A program made the position numbers and the translations under genes. A stretch of DNA of 16,059 bases from CAKTOF01 sp964523945 (GTDB taxonomy: Bacteria; Bacillota; Clostridia; Oscillospirales; Oscillospiraceae): contig CAZGBU010000042.1 of the NCBI GenBank assembly GCA_964523945.1, positions 1 through 16,059 of the forward strand. Direction: 5' to 3'. Position 1 is the first letter of the stretch. Every line of letters starts with the position of its first letter. This document shows positions 13,893 through 16,059 of the stretch, in pieces. Below the pieces are notes generated by a model. It made no database searches. It was not told where the DNA came from and saw only the letters and a program-made list of their open reading frames with translations.

Positions 13893-14468
13893 TCACTCGA
13901 GCTGGTCGAGATCCCAGGTGAACGGCTCGAGACAGTTGGCCAGAAAATAGTCGAGCGCCGGCATGTGCATCTGCTCGAGCGCCGCGCGCGTCTGCTGCGC
14001 GGCGGATTCAAATTCGCGGTTGCCGGCCTTGAGCTCCTCGAGGCACTTGATGTGCGCCGAGAGCTTGTCGGCCGCCTTGACATACGGGCGCACCGCCTCG
14101 TCGTCGTCGTAGAGCAGGTGTTCATAGCCCGGCCGCAGCGGCTCGGGCAGCATGGACAGCAGCTTCAGGCACGCGACCTGCTCGACCTTCTGGTAGGCGT
14201 CCCGGATGTCGGGGTTGTAGTATTTGATCGGGGTGGGCAGGTCGCCCGTCAGGATCTCCGACGCGTCGTGGAACAGCGCGGCCGTTGCGCAGCGGTCGGG
14301 ATCGACGTCGGCGCCGTAGAGCGTGCGGTCGATCATCGCCAGCGCGTGCGCGAGCACCGCGACCATGTGGCTGTGCTCCTGCACATTCTCCGGGAAGCCG
14401 TTGCGCATCAGGCCCCAGCGGGCGATGTGGCGCATGCGCGCGATCAGCGCGTAAAACCGGTGCTGCAT
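13893..14468 (-). CDS. yfbR: HD-domain 5'-deoxynucleotidase, YfbR-like
   Basis: A 191-residue HD phosphohydrolase. The metal-binding set is visible: H32 (EHSHMV), H67-D68 (LFHDASE) and D134 (KAADK). R17 and W18, E71, and the GDLPTPIKYYN segment (75-85) match the substrate-binding signature of E. coli YfbR, which dephosphorylates deoxyribonucleoside 5'-monophosphates and discriminates against ribonucleotides. KCLEELKAGN (141-150) is also typical. The role would be control or salvage of dNMPs. It starts three bases after the MATE stop with no clear SD, so translation probably depends on coupling to that gene; 41 bases separate it from the ACT gene. Other HD phosphohydrolases are less likely given the matched motifs. 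Confidence 0.9.
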   Translation of the reverse strand: MQHRFYALIARMRHIARWGLMRNGFPENVQEHSHMVAVLAHALAMIDRTLYGADVDPDRCATAALFHDASEILTGDLPTPIKYYNPDIRDAYQKVEQVACLKLLSMLPEPLRPGYEHLLYDDDEAVRPYVKAADKLSAHIKCLEELKAGNREFESAAQQTRAALEQMHMPALDYFLANCLEPFTWDLDQLE

Positions 14469-14471
14469 GGC

Positions 14472-15821
14472 TCAGTGCCCAACGAGCGATTTGCTCTGCC
14501 ACTTGCCGGAGCAGTAGCGCCAGACGGCGACGACCGCCGCGCATGCCCAGCCGAGCACCATGGCCCACCAGATCGCGCGGTAGCGCAGCGGCGTCCAATA
14601 CGCGAGCGCGTAGCTCGCCACGACGCGCACGCTCAGCGCGAGCAGCGTGCACAGCATCGCCATGCGCGTGTCGCCCGCGCCCTGCAGCGTGCCGAGCAGC
14701 ACCATATACACCGAGAAGATCAGGAAGCACGGCGCCATCGAGCGCAGGTATTCGCAGCCGTAGCCATACGCTTCGCCCTCAACGCCGAAAAAGCGGATGA
14801 GCTGCGGCGTCAGCACGAACGCGCATGTCGAGAGCACCACGCAGGTGATGAGCGAGAGCAGCGCCGTCTGCTTGAAGCCGGACTTGACCCGCTCGATCTG
14901 CCCGGCGCCGGTGTTCTGCCCGACGTACATCGAGATGCCGTTCTGATACGAGATGATCGGCACGAGAATATACTGCTCGATGCGCTGCGAGGCGGTGAAC
15001 GCCGCCATCATCGCGCTGCCGTAGCTGTTGACAAGCCGCTGCACCAGGATGTGCCCGCATGAGACGACGCACTGCTGCAGCGCCGTCGGCACGCCGACGC
15101 GCAGGATGAGCCGGCATTTTTCCCGGTCGAACTTCAGCTCGCGCCGGGTGAAGTGGAGCAGCTCGTAGCGCCGGGTCATGTACACATAGCCCGCCACGCA
15201 CGAGCACAGCTGCGAGATCGACGTGGCGATCGCCGCGCCGGCCACGCCCCAGTGGAAGCTGGCGACGAACAGGATGTCCAGCCCGATGTTGATGACCGAC
15301 GAGATCAGCAGAAAGTACAGCGTGGCCTTGCTGTCGCCGATCGAGCGCAGGATGGATGCGAAGATGTTGTAGCCGAACTGGAACACCAGCCCGACGGCGT
15401 AGAACTGGAAATAGCGCACGGCCATGTCGAGCACGCCGTCGTCGGCGGGGACGCCGAGCGCATGCTCGAGCAGCGGCCGGGCCAGCACCACGCCGGCGAC
15501 CGAGAACACAAGCCCCAGCCCCAGCACGAACCAGATTGCCGTCGAGGCCGCCAGGCGCATTTCGCCGTGCTGCTTTGCGCCGTAGAACTGCGCGACAATG
15601 ATGCCCGCGCCGGTGGAAAAGCCGATCGCTAGTGCTGTGAACAGCATCGTCAGCGGCGCGCAGGTGCCGACCGCCGAGAGCGCGTGCTGCGAGATCAGGT
15701 TGCCGACGATCACCGAATCGGCCGTGTTGTACAGCTGCTGCAGGAAGTTGCCCAGCATGATCGGCAGGGCGAACAGGCCGATGATTTTCCAGGGTGTGCC
15801 CTGGGTCAGGTCTTTTGCCAT
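14472..15821 (-). CDS. MATE-family efflux transporter
   Basis: A 449-residue membrane protein with about twelve hydrophobic segments in two six-helix halves. The first half opens with TPWKIIGLFALPIMLGNFLQQLYNTAD-like family sequence and VIVGNL (38-43); the second repeats the pattern from about residue 240 (RVGVPTALQQCVV). MATE proteins of the NorM/DinF type expel cationic drugs or metabolites using Na+ or H+ gradients. The substrate is unknown. A GGAGAG site is six bases upstream of the ATG at 15821, and a near-consensus promoter lies at 15854-15882. First gene of a four-gene leftward operon with yfbR, ACT and UPF0210 genes. Confidence 0.93.
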   Translation of the reverse strand: MAKDLTQGTPWKIIGLFALPIMLGNFLQQLYNTADSVIVGNLISQHALSAVGTCAPLTMLFTALAIGFSTGAGIIVAQFYGAKQHGEMRLAASTAIWFVLGLGLVFSVAGVVLARPLLEHALGVPADDGVLDMAVRYFQFYAVGLVFQFGYNIFASILRSIGDSKATLYFLLISSVINIGLDILFVASFHWGVAGAAIATSISQLCSCVAGYVYMTRRYELLHFTRRELKFDREKCRLILRVGVPTALQQCVVSCGHILVQRLVNSYGSAMMAAFTASQRIEQYILVPIISYQNGISMYVGQNTGAGQIERVKSGFKQTALLSLITCVVLSTCAFVLTPQLIRFFGVEGEAYGYGCEYLRSMAPCFLIFSVYMVLLGTLQGAGDTRMAMLCTLLALSVRVVASYALAYWTPLRYRAIWWAMVLGWACAAVVAVWRYCSGKWQSKSLVGH

Positions 15822-15853
15822 TGCGTTCTCTCCGTTTCTTTTTCAGTCGATCC

Positions 15854-15882
15854 ATTATAGCATCCAGAGGGAAAAATAGCAA
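15854..15882 (-). promoter_or_regulatory. Promoter of the MATE-yfbR-ACT-UPF0210 operon
   Basis: On the minus strand TTGCTA (15877-15882), 17 bases and consensus TATAAT (15854-15859) lie about 33 bases before the MATE start. The TTGCTATTTTTCC stretch repeats that of the promoter at 79-107. Confidence 0.78.
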
Positions 15883-15926
15883 CAACCGGGGCAAAACGCC
15901 GCCGCGGCGCGGTTTGTCCCGGTTAA

Positions 15927-16000
15927 GTGCTGATTTGTCAGTCTGTCATGCCACCGGCGGGGCACGGCGCAGACTTTCAGTCTGTTATGCCTCCGGCGGG
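15927..16000 (+). repeat. Tandem ~39-bp unit, locus 3
   Basis: Two units, with TCTGTCATGCCACCGGCGG and TCTGTTATGCCTCCGGCGG cores 39 bases apart, each preceded by a GCTGATTT/GCAGACTT-type segment. It aligns with 4551-4621 and, inverted, with 5241-5305. It lies upstream of the MATE promoter. Confidence 0.7.
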
Positions 16001-16059
16001 TCTATTTTCTGCTCGTGCAGAAAATAGACGAAATACCCTTCGGGCACAGGCGACACGCC
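16001..16059 (+). repeat. Hairpin-bearing dispersed repeat, copy 2, cut by the window end
   Basis: Matches 4622-4680 with two differences; 16005-16059 is identical over 55 bases. Here GTCTATTTTCTGC (16000-16012) and its complement (16017-16029) form a perfect 13-bp stem around TCGT. The window stops exactly at the last identical base, so the full extent is not visible. Confidence 0.75.

Overview
The window reads as chromosome of a GC-rich member of the Firmicutes (Clostridia, probably near Oscillospirales/Ruminococcaceae). The placement rests on gene content and signals: a DnaD-DnaI/DnaC helicase-loading pair, a BmrC/BmrD-type heterodimeric ABC exporter, the ACT-UPF0210 pair, a TatD-linked radical SAM gene, strong GGAGG-type ribosome binding sites and sigma-A-like TTGNNN-N17/18-TATAAT promoters. 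Codons are strongly G/C-ending, so long open frames appear opposite most genes; I treat these as shadows. The exact genus cannot be read from the sequence.

Layout. 1-280: a divergent promoter region; a leftward gene begins at base 12 and a rightward operon begins at 288. 288-4459 (+): MarR regulator plus the two halves of a multidrug-type ABC exporter, closed by an intrinsic terminator. 4496-5332: about 840 bp with no convincing gene, built from short repeats and perfect hairpins. 5355-7255 (-): dnaD and a DnaI/DnaC-like loader, translationally coupled. 7256-7401: a divergent promoter pair. 7402-8786 (+): tatD and its linked radical SAM gene. 8787-9145: a second gene-free stretch packed with hairpins. 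9146-12075 (-): typA, gamma-carbonic-anhydrase-like protein and a variant peptide deformylase, with one promoter. 12227-15821 (-): MATE transporter, yfbR, ACT protein and UPF0210 protein, with one promoter and one terminator. 15883-16059: a further copy of the repeat seen at 4518-4680.

How it works together: MarR probably senses a compound and controls the exporter. The dnaD pair serves helicase loading. TypA and the deformylase relative suggest translation-related housekeeping. YfbR salvages deoxynucleoside monophosphates; why it sits with a MATE pump and the ACT/UPF0210 pair is unclear.

I found no defence island, prophage, CRISPR array, tRNA or rRNA. The least explained material is the non-coding repeat family: a roughly 39-bp tandem unit at three places, followed at two of them by a hairpin-bearing element with 55 identical bases. 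There are also signs of an assembly artefact. A run of 10 Ns in the UPF0210 gene breaks the frame in a way that suits a gap of nominal size. The window ends exactly at the end of the 55-bp exact repeat, as expected of a contig end at a repeat junction.
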